A DNA stretch of 64,000 nucleotides from Portulaca oleracea. Taxonomy: Eukaryota > Streptophyta > Magnoliopsida > Caryophyllales > Portulacaceae. Location of the stretch: the NCBI GenBank assembly GCA_029582165.1, contig CM055868.1:9561501-9625500 (forward strand), given 5' to 3'. Positions 12,801 to 24,831 of this stretch are shown here, piece by piece (positions within the stretch are counted from its first letter, which is position 1; every line of letters starts with the position of its first letter). Below the pieces are notes generated by a model. That model was given only the letters and a program-made list of their open reading frames with translations. It was not told the origin of the DNA and searched no databases. Both the position numbers and the translations under genes were made by a program.

Positions 12801-14109
12801 TGACATCTATATCATCACAAGGCTTCATCGGGAGAAGTTCCAAGGAAACCAACCGAGAGTCAGAGTTATATAGTGTCCAGTTATGAAGCATGCTTCTGGG
12901 TAGCTGGTCTGGATCAGTGATATCCATGTCATTGTCGTAGATGATGTACTCATCAGTTTCTTCCTTGTCAGGTTTGTAATAAGCCGGCAGAGGATAGTCC
13001 ACTGCAATCTCATCTTCATTTATCTTGATATAGTACTTGTTCGAAGCAGCCTGATTCCTGCCTTTCCTTTGATTCATGGACTGCCACTGCTCTTCCTCCT
13101 GCAACAGCCTGGCCAGCTTTGCATCCTCATCTTCTTCTGATGCATGCATGGATGAGTCTGAACCATTTTTCAGTTCTCCATTCCCAATTTTCAGAGCTCC
13201 ACCAGAAGCCAATTCTGTGGGTGGTAGAGTTACTGGGCCATATTCCATATACTTCTTACTTTCATCACGAAGGGCAACAAGCACAGGCAGGTCGCTGAAC
13301 TTTAGATCATTTTTCTTAGAGGTAGTATCCAACCCAATTAGCTGGTTGTAAATGAATTCACCCCTTGAAATGATGAACTCTTTTATTGATGCACCTTGTG
13401 GGAAGTTTTTACTGCCACTCATGGATCGGACTAAAGCAGCAATCAGTTCATCTAGCGTCAGATCAGGATCGCCTCCAGAAGACCTCGACAGTTTCTTGTA
13501 CACTTCAATGCATGCACGTGCCTTTTCATAGAAAAGTCCATATATTTTCTTGTAAGAGCCACTCGGCTTCATACAGTCATAATCAGCTAGATCTGTGGAT
13601 ATCCAAATGGTCGGAGCCCCATCTTCATAACCAGAAATATCCCATGTTTCAATCCGACCAAATCCTTCACATCTTACTCCCTTATCTTTAGCAGCATCAC
13701 CAGTAGGCTCCAATGGTAAGACTACTCCCGTAATAAATAAATCAGTAACTTCCAGCATTTCCACAGGTTGGGGTTTACCATCTTCATCGTGAAAAATGAA
13801 ATCCGTGAGGCGTCGATTGGGTCTAGGATCATCGTGACCAGTGGTCAGCCCAAGTGCAGCTATTTCACTTTCAACAGTGGGCTCCCTTTTGGTATCTACC
13901 AGATGGTCTTTCTCAGATAGACGGACTGCCTTTTCCTTAAAGTCTGAGCATGCTGCAGCACGCTTGGGCATTCTGCGAGAGGCCGTACCATTTTCTCCAT
14001 TGGCATCATCTCTTTCCCTCTTTTTCTGTTTTCCCTTAGGGACAACTTTACTTGTTGGCCCATTGGCTTTACCATCATCAGATGCCACAACTTTGGCTTT
14101 CCCTCCCAT
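4433..14109 (-). CDS. MET1: DNA (cytosine-5)-methyltransferase 1, plant MET1 type, complete
   Basis: Maintenance CG methyltransferase that copies CG methylation onto newly replicated DNA in the nucleus. Coding exons (minus): 14109-12605, 12162-10659, 10397-10233, 10106-9908, 9581-9470, 9140-8993, 8894-8697, 6239-5961, 5873-5712, 5284-5066 and 4570-4433. All junctions are GT-AG, all phases agree, and the total is 4629 nt, or 1542 residues, close to Arabidopsis MET1. Visible parts in order: basic N terminus (KQKKRERDD), RRAAA-like lysine/arginine stretch, DNMT1 replication-foci domains in exon 1 and early exon 2, an acidic linker in exon 2, and two BAH domains in exons 2-3. The catalytic domain holds motif [11 protein letters not shown] (about residue 1109), motif IV PPCQ with the catalytic Cys (about 1210), motif VI ENV (about 1250), motif VIII QSRKR, motif IX RECARSQ and motif [10 protein letters not shown]. 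Exons 5 and 11 were found only by reading across splice sites. No stops or frameshifts are seen, so I judge it functional. Confidence 0.96.
6240..8696 (-). other. Long intron 7 of MET1
   Basis: A 2.46-kb AT-rich intron separates the exon with the ENV motif from the exon with QSRKR. I checked it for ORFs, terminal repeats and tandem repeats and found nothing I can support. Confidence 0.7.
9671..9805 (-). mobile_element. SINE-like fragment in MET1 intron 4
   Basis: On the minus strand, read after a short ACAACAATGACAACATAATA head, a GC-richer block contains GGCAGCCTTCCCCC and a GTGCATGGACAGGCTG segment, then an A-rich end (poly-T on plus). The head and the GCAGCCTT...CTG pattern resemble plant SINE 3' regions. 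I see no clear A/B box here, so this is tentative. Confidence 0.35.
9806..9897. repeat. TA/CATA microsatellite in MET1 intron 4
   Basis: Alternating (TA)n with interspersed ACATATATACATATACATAT units, starting about 10 bp inside the splice donor at 9907/9906. The runs of IYIYI in the apparent ORFs here are artefacts of it. Confidence 0.95.
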
Positions 14110-14446
14110 TCCTAAACAATTAAGTAAACCACATCAATTAACCAACGTTCATCTAAAAAGTAAGTAGTCTAATCCAACAAGCTAAATACATTAAAATTTG
14201 CAACGCTTGGGCATTCTGCGAGAGGCCGTACCATTTTCTCCATTGGCATCATCTCTTTCCCTCTTTTTCTGTTTTCCCTTAGGGACAACTTTACTTGTTG
14301 GCCCATTGGCTTTAGCATCATCAGATGCCACAACTTTGGCTTTTCCTCCCATTCCTAAACAATTAAGTAAACCGCAACAATTAACCAACATTCATCTAAA
14401 AAGTAAGTACTCTAATCCAACAAGCTAAAGATGTTAGAATTAGCAA
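13961..14446 (-). repeat. 243-bp tandem duplication spanning the MET1 start codon and splice acceptor
   Basis: Two adjacent direct copies, 13961-14203 and 14204-14446, share the same sequence with few differences. Each holds a TTTAG splice acceptor, an ATG (14109 and 14352, exactly 243 apart) and the first ~49 codons of MET1. The inner copy (13961-14203) runs into the full coding exon. The outer copy ends after RMPKR and then meets a stop. Confidence 0.95.
14191..14352 (-). pseudogene. Duplicated N-terminal fragment of MET1 (53 codons), possible upstream ORF
   Basis: The outer copy of the duplication starts with [17 protein letters not shown] and ends with RMPKRCKF and a stop, so it cannot continue into MET1. 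It keeps its own splice acceptor (14356/14355). If the 5' leader is spliced to this acceptor instead of the inner one at 14113/14112, the mRNA would carry this 53-codon ORF ending about 80 nt before the true ATG. Otherwise it is intronic. Which acceptor is used cannot be told from DNA. Confidence 0.75.
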
Positions 14447-15540
14447 GGAGTGGTCTTTGATAGAGGGAAGCAGTAGCAAATCCAGAACTTAAATAAAGCA
14501 GGGTCAAGGTCAAATTTAGAAAAATCATTATGGTCAAATCAGAAGATTTACGATATTTTAGTGAAAAAAGGAGGGAAATCAAGTGGAAAAACGCTATTAA
14601 AGAGAATTGTAAAAAGGGAAAAGAATCAAGATCAAATAAGATTTACAATATTTACAACTTAACATATGAATAAGATTTTATCATATGAATAAGATTTGAA
14701 CATTATAACCCAGTTTTTTATTTGGTTCGTTTAAGCTAGTGAATACAGTTCAGGAAACATATTTAGAGACCTGTGAACCTTCCACTGAATTCTCCTGATA
14801 GAGCATTCACTATGACAACTTTGCTACAATATTAGTCGCAGACCTCAAAAAACACATAGAGCAGAATAGATCAGATGAGTAATGATATATAATGCTAATA
14901 TGCAAGCAACAAGTACCAAAAGCACCATTAGATGTTTCAAAAATGTATTCAACAAATAACCAAAATCCTGTAGATCACTTTAAAAGGATTTACATCTAAA
15001 AATCATGTAAAGCTTCCTAAGATGAAGCAAATACTGATCAAAGCTATTGATAGATTAATTCAAGAGAGTACCCACAATTCAAGCAGATGAAAATATCACT
15101 ATTCACAATTTGCTGATAAATACGAAAAAACCCAAAATGTTCGACTTTCCTTTGTTTCTTCCGTTACAACAAGGATCAATCAGGAACAGATCCAGAATTT
15201 CAACCCCATAGTGGCAGAGGTTACTCCATGGTGGACCCAGGAGTTAAAATTCACAACAAATGGTTAAGAATAATACACCCATGACCAAAATCTTGAGTAA
15301 AGTCATGAGCAAACAAGTAAATCATCAAACCCTAACCATTTGATTAGCAGTAAATTCACAAAATCGAAAACGAACACCAAAAGAATCATGCAAAATACAG
15401 TGAGATTTAGAAGTAGAAGAGGAAAAGAATTACAAACCCAATTCAGCAAAGAAGCGAGTTGATGGGGCAGAGCGATTTTCGCAGAAATAGAGTGAGACAG
15501 ACGGGGAGCCTGAAGTAGGGGTGTGCAAATGAAGAATTAG
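14447..15540 (-). promoter_or_regulatory. MET1 5' intron, leader exon and proximal promoter
   Basis: The coding exon is preceded by a TTTAG acceptor just 2-3 bp before ATG, so the leader must be spliced. A plausible donor lies at about 15437/15436 (CTGAATTGG|GTTTGTAATT on minus), giving a leader exon from about 15438 upward to roughly 15520. The stretch between holds no other gene. No clear TATA box was identified. Confidence 0.5.
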
Positions 15541-18500
15541 GGTTTCGATTTGAGTTTGTCTTTAAGGCCTCATTTGGAGGGAAACACAAATTTTCCGAAA
15601 ACTTTTGGAGGGATTCAAGTCTTTCAGACTGTTTTTGGCGGGTTTGGATTTTTTTTTTTATTTTTTTTTTACAGGATGGGTGAGGGAATTATCAAGGGTT
15701 AGGGTTTCGATTTCAGCTTCGAAAATCCCACTATATGTCAGCGTTTCGTCAATTTTTTTCCTTTTTTTTACTGAAAAACAAGGCACACTTAATTATTTTT
15801 CTTTTCCCAAAGGGAGTCAACTTTTTTTTAAAAGACAAATGTTAATATAAATAATGTAAAAAAATAAAAAGAAAAGAAAAAAATATGGTGGAAGCATAAA
15901 AATGATTTTTTAATCAAAAGTAAGGAATGCAATTATCAACTATTCTATTTGTACAGAATTCGGGACACATAATTTGCGCAAACGTCGTCTATCATCCTTA
16001 CTACACTTTTCTTTAAAAAAGAAAAAGAAACTTATCTTTTACAAATTAAATAGAATCACTCAATCATGGCCGATGAAAAAGTTCCATGTTCTATGTCAGG
16101 TAATCCTTAATGTTCATCTTTCTTATCGAATGGGACTCTCTTCAATTTAGAAGTCTGTCTTCTCCGGCTTACAAAGACCATTCTTTTACCAAATTGACTG
16201 ACTAATGTTCATATTATCTGGTGAAGGTTCACAACTTAGAATTTTTCCCCTCTATTGGAAGCTAGCTAGAAGATTAGCCATCTTTTGCAACCTTTTCACA
16301 ACTAAAAGATATTTTTAGAGTTCATCTGGGAGAAAATGCATCTTTTTTTGTGGAATAAAAAGATACTTTACAGTTCATATGAGATTCTAGGTTAAGTTCT
16401 AATGCTTTTTGCAAATTTGAATTCATAGTTGCTCCATTGTTTGGATTTGGTCAAATTTTCCATTATCTGCCTATACGATTCTATTGTGAAAAATGTTGCA
16501 GCTTTTAAGATAAAATCAAGAATTAGGATTAAAACTGGAGTGAAAACTCACAATTTCTCTCTCTTGTTTTTTGTAAAATCGAAAACACAGCATGGAGCAA
16601 ATTGATATGCCATGGAAACTAGGAGCAACTATCAATTTTATCACTGTTGAAGTTTCTTTCTTTTTTCAATTAATATATTCTGCAATATAGTTTACTATAA
16701 AGAGAAATGTTGACGTGTAGAGTTTGTGTATTTTTTTTTGTGACTCAAATTTATGTACGAATAGACTTACTAATACAATTATATAGCTCCTTTTTTTATA
16801 ATTAAAAGTCTTTTGACCTAAATTTATTCACTCAAAATAAAGTGTCAAATAGCACTACAAAGAACTCAACCCAACATTGAAAATCGTTTAGGCAAATGCA
16901 CAAAAACATCTCATTACATTGTCGTCGCCATTGGGACCATTGCTAAAATATGAAAAACGAAAGAACTATACCCAACACACCCGCATACAATGCTCTAAAG
17001 TTTTGAATTTTCCATCTTGGTCTCTACCCCTTGTGTATTGCCCATCTAGTTTATTCCATTTAGAACCGTTGCCCCATAGCACATATTATCAATTGGACTT
17101 TAGTTGAAAATAGGCATAGTACCGAACAACAAAAAGGACCCTAGTCATTGTCTTGCATGCAGCAAAAGCACGACATAACAACATATATTCCAGCTTATTG
17201 CACATATGTCTTCTTTCTTGTCCTTTTCATGTGTTGTCCCTCTCGATCCTTCAATAAAATTGTACAAAGTAACGGAGATAAACATTGGCCTTCATTCTCT
17301 CTTTTTGTTTATCTTTTGCCTCATCATCTATCATACTGCTCCTTCATTATTCCTTGAGCCAAAATGTTGACCCATTCCTTTTGAGTCTCGTGTATATTTA
17401 CTGAGCACCTGCCCAAAGCTGCATGCCAACTTTGACGGCAACCCTTTATGCAAGCATATAACTCATAATGAAAAATGTACTCAGAAGTGAAATATTAGCA
17501 TATGAATTCATACATCATAATATATCCCTAGGATACTAAAGTTACATAAATATGTACAGCGAAGTACGTTTTTTTTTTTTGTATGTGATTTACATCAACT
17601 ATATTATATCACACCTACATGTTATCAATGGTATTGGCTTACATATTTCCTAATATACCTCACACCAATTGTCTCCATTACTGCAATAAGAAGGTAGGAG
17701 TGGCAGGTAAATGTTAGTAAATCTAAATGAATTAATGAAAGACACGATAGATGGGTTGAGAACGACGGACACCGAACATTTGGTTCAACAAACCCGAGCC
17801 CATGAATGTCAAAATTCTGAGAGTATGTGTAAGAGTTATAAGGACCCATGTATGGGTTTGAATGTCACGGTAAACCAAATGTCATTTTCACTTTCATCGT
17901 GAACTTCCTCTTCAACTTATTAAGAAAATCTTGTAATTTTGAGATTGAATGAAATGCTGATTTTAATAGTGGGTGGTGTAGTGTCTCCAAACTGGCTTGA
18001 ACCAGACATATGCGTGCTTAGAGAAGTTTTTCTCCCACATGTTATGTTTTTCTATTGACTCTGATCTCCATGTTTTCTTGTCTATTGTGTTTAATGGGTT
18101 CCATGAAACAGAATATCAAACTTGAGGATATATGTTTCCAACTAGGATTCTCTGTTCTTTAGAAAAGATTCACTCCAAATTTCCAAAATATGTCAGACCC
18201 ATTTAGAAAAGAGTCATCAAAATAAAAATAAAAAAAACCAATCCAATGTTTCCCAAAAAAAAACGAAAATAATAAAAAGGTTATCTTAACAACTCATTCT
18301 ATGAGTAATCATAGAGTGATGGTCACAATGGAGGTTAGGGAGCAATTTAGGCAATCGTGAGACAACAACCATTCGACAACCAAAGGCTAGCAACTTTTGA
18401 AGTTCCCTCCATGGCTGCAGGTGAGAAGGTATCTCGATGGAAAAATATTTGATATACAGAGGAGAGAATCGATATATTGTCAGCTAAAGAGGGAGGGATT

Positions 18501-18799
18501 GAGAGGGTACAATATATCATTGATATAAACTTGAAGAGAGGAAGTTACCTGGGAGTTACCGACGATTTTGCCATTCATCTTAGCCAGTTAACATATGTGT
18601 ATGTTGACGGGATGCAATCAGGATGCAAGATTCAAAGCTAGGAAGAATTATAGGGTAGGTCATTCTACAACTTATAATATAGATATTGCAGAAAAAAGTT
18701 TATGGTTAATCGCATGGTGTATGGGTAATTAACACATGACATTTTCTCTTGATAGCAGGGTTCGCACATAGTCAAATCCAAGTTCATTTATTATTTTTC
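15541..18799. other. Intergenic region, no gene recognised
   Basis: AT-rich sequence with homopolymer tracts (poly-T near 15650 and 17570). Short ORFs have no motifs. An ATG in good context at 16066 opens 11 codons and meets a donor-like CAG|GTAATC, but no following exon can be supported. Confidence 0.5.
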
Positions 18800-19089
18800 C
18801 CGCTTGCTTTTCGTCGCCCCCCTTTTTACTATTGTCGGTCACCTTTCGCATAATATTTCCAATCACTGCCCTTGAACCTCATAACTTCACTCTTCACCTT
18901 CTCTCTAGTTTATCTCTCTAGAAAATGCTCTCAACCAATGACCACCACAAACCACCCACATACCGGGATTGAATCGACGAATTTGAGGTATGTTTCGAAT
19001 TTGTGTTTTGAATTTGTGGTTTTATGTTTTGTAATTTTTAAATTTGAAGAAAAACGAAAAAAAATAAAAAAAAAAGGTCCGGGACGGCA

Positions 19090-19620
19090 GCCGTGGCTGA
19101 ATTTTTTTAAATTTTTTTTCGTTTTTTAAACAATAAATTAAAATTAAATATTATTTTTATTAATATTATTATTGTTATTATTAAATATGATAATTATTAA
19201 TATTGTTATTATTAATATTATTGTTAATCATGTGTTAATATGATAATTATTAGTGATTAATTGTATTATTATTACTAATATTGTTTTATGAAAATTAGAT
19301 TAATATTAATATTGTTAATATTAATATTATTGTTATTATTAAATATGATAATTATTAATATTGTTATTATTAATATCATTGTTAATCATGTGTTAATATG
19401 ATAATTATTAGTGATTAATTGTATTATTATTATTAATATTGTGTTATAAAAATTAGATTAATATTAATATTGTTAATATTAATATTATTGTTAAGCATGT
19501 GTTAATATGACAAGTATTAGTGATTAATATTAGTGATTCGTTGTTAATATTTGATGCGTTAATATTAGTGATTAAGCATGTGTTAATATTAGTGATTAAT
19601 TGTGTTAGGAAAAATTGTAA
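19090..19620. repeat. AT-rich tandem repeat in MULE1
   Basis: Repeated blocks of ATTATTGTTATTATTAAATA, TGTTAATCATGTGTTAATAT and GATAATTATTAGTGATTAAT occur two to three times in direct order (unit about 180 bp). No coding sequence. Confidence 0.8.
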
Positions 19621-19997
19621 TTGTGATGTAGGATTAAGTTTAGGGTTTAGCGTATATATTCCGAATAGTTTATATGTAGTTGTGTTAAAAGGATATTGAG
19701 TTTGGATGATTTTAGTTGTTATTAGTAAGTGAGTTGGCGTATAAAGTTGGTATGGGTAATTTTTATTCATAATCCAACTTAATTGTTAACTTATGTACTC
19801 GTAACTCCAAATGAAGACATAAATTATATAAATAGTTACGTCACATCCATTTAATAACTTATGTACTCAACAACTAGTTGATACGTAAGTAAATAGGTTA
19901 TTTGTGATGGTAGTTTAGGATAACAATTATGTTAATGTATAGTTATAGTATGTTAGTTGGATGCGTCATAAAAAGAGGTTGAGTTTTGGGTTATGTT

Positions 19998-20633
19998 AGT
20001 GTTCAAAGAGAGTGTGTGTTGTAACCTGTTAATGTATAGCTGAGAAGGTTAACCAATGCCCCGCATCGACTCTCGTTTATTTGTTTGGTTCCCAAAAAGT
20101 AGCGCCTTGTCGTGATGAAATTGCGAGAGTCTGATGCTCTGGGAGTTAGAAGCGTCTCATATTCGGTACAATGCAATGTTTCTATTGTGCAGCCTGGTGG
20201 GCAATAAGACAAGGCGAATCTGAAAGAGAAGCTAGTAGTGAAGGGTCTGGTACAAATCGTGTTGGGCTTTCTTGCATGTAAGATTCATAGGTCCATCAAA
20301 GCATTGAACGATGCTGCAAATTCAATGCTTTGATGGACCTGTGAATCTTACATGCAAGAAAGCCCAACACGATTACATGATTTGTATTAGACCCTTCACT
20401 ACTAGATTCGCTTTCAGATCCACCTTGTCTTGTTGCCCACCAGGCTGCACAATAGAAACATTGCGTTGTACCGAATCTGAGACGCTTCTAACTCCCAGCA
20501 ATGACCTCACGCATTTCATCTGGCGGCGATGCGTTACTGGGAACCAAACAAATAAGCGGAGAGTCAATTGGTGATGAAAGTCTTTTTCAGCCATAGATTA
20601 ACAGTTAACCAACACACTCTCCTTGGACAATAA
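19998..20633. repeat. Foldback with ~300-bp arms and ~15-bp loop inside MULE1
   Basis: The left arm (about 19998-20300) and right arm (about 20316-20633) are inverted copies. The centre is GAACGATGCTGCAAATTC between CATCAAAGCATT and AATGCTTTGATG. Arms share blocks such as CATGCAAGAAAGCCCAACAC and GCCTGGTGGGCA, with small indels further out. The short ORFs on both strands are mirror images of each other. No matching target duplication was found. Confidence 0.9.
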
Positions 20634-20755
20634 CAGGATCCTCTTGCCTCGTGACACGACTTAGTTAACCAACACACGGTAACCCATTTGCGCATATTCT
20701 TGCGGTTAAAATGATTATTATGTTATATATGTCTTCATTTTGCAGGTGATCTAAT

Positions 20756-22800
20756 ATGGTAGGGAAGGGCAAGGGTCGAGGGTTTCTGGAACGGGCGAAT
20801 CGACTTGTGAGTGGTTGGAGGGGGGTGAGTCTGGGGACCCCCACAGACGCAATGTGACTGCGTCAACTCGTCGTGCTGGTCGTGGTACGGATGCAGGTGA
20901 TGCAGCGGGCGGCCAGCCCGAGGACACGGGGAGTCAAACAACGCGAGATTTCGTTGACCATCTCAACCAAGCCATGGATGAGTCAACCGGCACTGAAACA
21001 TCGGGGACGATGAGACAGGGGAGCCCAAGATGCAGATGATCCCGACTTCAGTCGCGCCACCTAGTGGGCCAGTTTCCAGGCCAACAGGTGTCATGTCGAT
21101 GAGGGATGCAGCGGGGAAGTTTGCCCCGGTCGGCGAGTGGCGGGGAAAGCGATTACGCTGCGGTGATGTTGGGTCCAGATGCGAATGCTCCGAAGAGGAG
21201 GCGGAGCGGCGACAACTCCTGGAAGATTGATGGTAACGTGCCCGGGGGACCTGCAATTCCCTCAGTTATACCGAGCTTTGGAGGTCACATTGCTCGGGTA
21301 ATATGGGAGGGTCGCGAGCGTTCACCCCATGTTGTTCTTGATTGTGTCACGAAGAAGAATGCGTTGAGGGAATTGAGGTCAGTACAGTCCATGATGGATC
21401 CCGCATGTCAGGCTACACTGGGAAGGATCCAAATAACCAATTTGACGGAGTTGATGTACGACCACATCGACATGACGTTGATCTCGGCGTCGTTGAGAGG
21501 TGGCAACCCGACACAAACACATTTCACCTTCCCTTCGGTGAAATGACGATCATGTTGCATGATGTGCAACATATATTGGGTATTGCAGTTGATGGCCTGA
21601 TGCCTGAAGGACTTCCTCGGGAAGTGGTTAACGATGCGTGCGTGATTTTTGGAAAAGGAATGGCGGAGCTGAAGGCCGATAACATTTATGATAAGGGTGC
21701 CATAGCTGACTCCCATTTGAGGTCGATTAGTTTATCGACCAGTTGTCCCATTCCCCATAGGATAAGGGCGTGGTTGTTGAGCATGTTGGGAAACACTATC
21801 TTCGTGGACAAATCGAGGGATAGAATTAGGCCGCATCTGTGGCCTAGCATTGACGTTATCATTGATCGCATTGCTTGGGGTACGGTGACCTTGGCGTTCC
21901 TTTTCCGGCAGTTAGGGATGGCGAGCAGGGCCGGGACAGCCAAGATGGCCGGGTGTTTGACCCTTTTGCAGGCCTGGATCTACGAGTACTTTCCTGATTT
22001 TAGGCCACACGCGGAGCAACCGGTTAATGGGCCTCGCGCGAGCAGGTGGTTCCCATCCGCCGGTAGAGTTGATCTGGCGCCTCACGGCGATTGAGGGCCT
22101 CCTTGGATGCGTTGATGCCGGATCGTGTGATTTGGGCCCCGTACGGTCCTGCCCTGTACAAGTCATGCAGCAGGACGTTGTACAAGGGCGGCATTCGTGC
22201 ATACGACATAACTGAGCTGTACATGCCCGATCGCGTCGTCCGTCACTTAGGGCACCTACAACATATCCCACGCAGATTGTCGGTACCGAAGAGCGCTGAC
22301 GGCGAAGGGCCCCTACAAAGTGGAATTTGTGGATGCCAACGTCAGCGCTGACTGGGCGGGGTTTCCGATATACAACAAAATGTCAGTGAGTGATGTGCCC
22401 TGCACGAAACATGTGCCGTGGGAAGCGGATGTCGCTTACAACAATTGGTTTGCGGCACATTCACACAAATTTTTGATAAACAACGCCTCTGCCAGCCAAT
22501 CGACAGTCGATGATCAACCGTCGCCCGAACAGGTACCCTAAACCCCTCAACATAATTTAATATTTTGTTTAACCGATTTGTTTAGGATGGTTGATATCAT
22601 GTTTGATCTAACTTCTTTATTTTGTGTTTTATTTTTTATGAAAGTGGTCCTATATCTATGTCGTACTATTGGAGCGAGGGAGGCATCCACCCCAACCGGA
22701 CGAAGAGACAGTGCCAGTGAGTCGTGGGTGGTATGATGAGATGGTCAACTTATACGGGCGTTGGTGCCGTCAGATGCATATCGAGGTCCCCGAGCAGTAA
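20756..22800 (+). pseudogene. Plant mobile domain (PMD, aminotransferase-like) gene of MULE1
   Basis: The predicted protein starts MVGKGKGRG. After a low-complexity N part it has the PMD core: FHLPFGEMTIMLHDVQHILG, later LLSMLGNTIFVDKSRDRIRP, AWGTVTLAFLFRQLG and LTLLQAWIYEYFPDF. A 112-bp intron (22533-22644) precedes a last exon ending at 22800 (RQMHIEVPEQ). At least three frameshifts separate these blocks (near 20820, 21050-21110 and 21500), plus another near 22090, so it is not translatable. PMD proteins occur both in host gene-silencing factors and in plant transposons. Here the gene is transposon cargo, convergent with the OTU exon 250 bp away. Confidence 0.8.
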
Positions 22801-23050
22801 GATGATGAGCAGGAGCAGTAGAGTGTGTTTTTCAATTTCGTTGTTTTTAATGTACCCTAAATTATGTGTTAATTTGTGTTGAACTGATTAACTGATTTTG
22901 TGTTGTGTTTACTAATTGACCTGATTTTGTATTAATTTGTGTTAATTTGTGTTAATTTGTGTTATGTTTTACAATTTCCAATTTACTGCATGAGTTTCGA
23001 TATAAATATAATTAGCAATTCATAAATACACAAGGGTACAACTACAACCA
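22801..23050. other. Spacer between convergent MULE1 genes
   Basis: AT-rich spacer with GTGTTAATTTGTGTTAATTT repeats between the stop codons of the PMD and OTU genes. No further feature. Confidence 0.5.
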
Positions 23051-23895
23051 TCATTGGCGTTGAGCGGCCCTAATAGCCTGCCATCTATCAATACGAGCCT
23101 GGAAAGGCTCATCCCAACCTTGAACAGTTACGTCTCTAGCTGCTTGCCATCCAATATGAATCGGCGGTAGAGGACAGTCATCCCGTAAATGGATAAGCAT
23201 GAAGTGGTTGTTGTATCGCACAATTCCCTGAACTTTCGCAGGTGCCGTACGTCTAGGCCCTCTTCGTATGGGTAATATTGATATGTATAGCTCAACTATC
23301 TGCGATCGTGGACCAGGAGGTGTTGACAAGAAGATCCACATAATATTCGTCACTGTCGCAGCTGGAAATAAATCATTTAGAGCCGACATCCAATGTTCAT
23401 ACGGGGCTGGCCCATCCAAGTGGTCTTGTATCATTTTGAAGGATTCAAGGAACACCTCCTTGCTGTTAAAAAACGCATTAACATATGCATTTTTACTCGC
23501 CTGCAGCTCAGTGCTCATTGACCACCTAGCAGTTGCCCACAAATTCTCATCCCCGTAACCTGCCTCGGCTACGCATCTGAACCCATAGTTGCCATCAGCG
23601 CCAACATCCGTCCATCCAACAACGTATGGCATAATGAAATGTGGCAAAGCATCCTCGAACGTGAACGGATCTTGACACATCCGGTTGATACCTGCACATT
23701 AGATTATCTTAAGTTATAAACAACAATATATAGTCATTTTGAAAACCCTAAACATCGGCTATAAAGATTAAGATATGCATACCTGTTGAACCCATCCCAA
23801 CTGATGAAGAACTGGTTCCCTTTTTCCTCGAGGAGTTCTTTGTAGTCTTGCTACCCCAGCCCGATGTTCGTCCGTACTCAAATGCACTAGGGTTG

Positions 23896-24783
23896 TGTTC
23901 AGCCTCGTTTTGAGCCGAATTTCTTCTCTTTTATAGGGTAATTTGCTTGTTTTAACCCCTATTTATATTTTAGATATAATGATTTGGTGTTTTGTAGGAA
24001 AATAAGGAGTTAGAAGAAGTTTGGGCTTAATTGAAGATTTTTAGGGAATCCCGAGCTATTTCCCGAGTCAAACCAAGTCAACCCGAGCCGAGATCCAAGT
24101 CAAACTAAGTCAACCCGAGCCGAGATCCAAGTCAAACCAAGTCAACCCGAGCCGAGAGCCGAGGCGAAACCGAAGTCGGAAATTCCATATCAAGATTGGC
24201 GCAAAACAGGGGAACGGTACAAACTTAAAGGTTTGAAATACGTGTGCCTTCACCCTTTGAGTCATAACTCCTTCGTTACAACTCCGATAGCTCTGAAATT
24301 TTGGGAGCATAAAGTACACACCGAGAGCTTTCCATCGATATCTTACGGGCCTAAAACGGAGTTCGGATGAAGAAGTTATGCGCGTTTGAAGTCGGCAGGG
24401 AAAAACTGCCCAGAACGCTTGCTCGCCCGAGCCATCTGGCGCTCGCCCGAGCACAGCCAGGGCAAAAACACCAGCCAGAACGCTTGCTCGCCCGAGCCAA
24501 ATGGTGGCTCGCCCGAGCCACTCTGTCTGCAGACGCGCGTGCTGCGATTTGTCCTAGGGTTTTGGGTTGTATTTTTCCTTCTTCTATAAATACCCACTTG
24601 TATTAATCTAAATTATCAATTAGCCTAGGTAGTTTTAGGAGTAGATTAGATTTAATTGCTTTCTTTAATTGTTCTTCAAGTTTTCTCCATTGTTCTTCAA
24701 GCTTTCTTAAAGTTTTCTTGCAATTGTTATTAAACTCTTCTTTCAAGCATTCTCATTGAAGTTTTACAAGCTTTCTCTCTCTC

Positions 24784-24831
<48 letters not shown>

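Noticed and set aside
14191..14391. A second, upstream MET1 gene copy
   Set aside because: Only the first ~49 codons are duplicated and a stop follows at once. It is a local 243-bp duplication.
16066..16100. ATG in good context followed by a donor-like CAG|GTAATC, as in a short first exon
   Set aside because: Eleven codons with no recognisable downstream exon. Cannot be told from chance.
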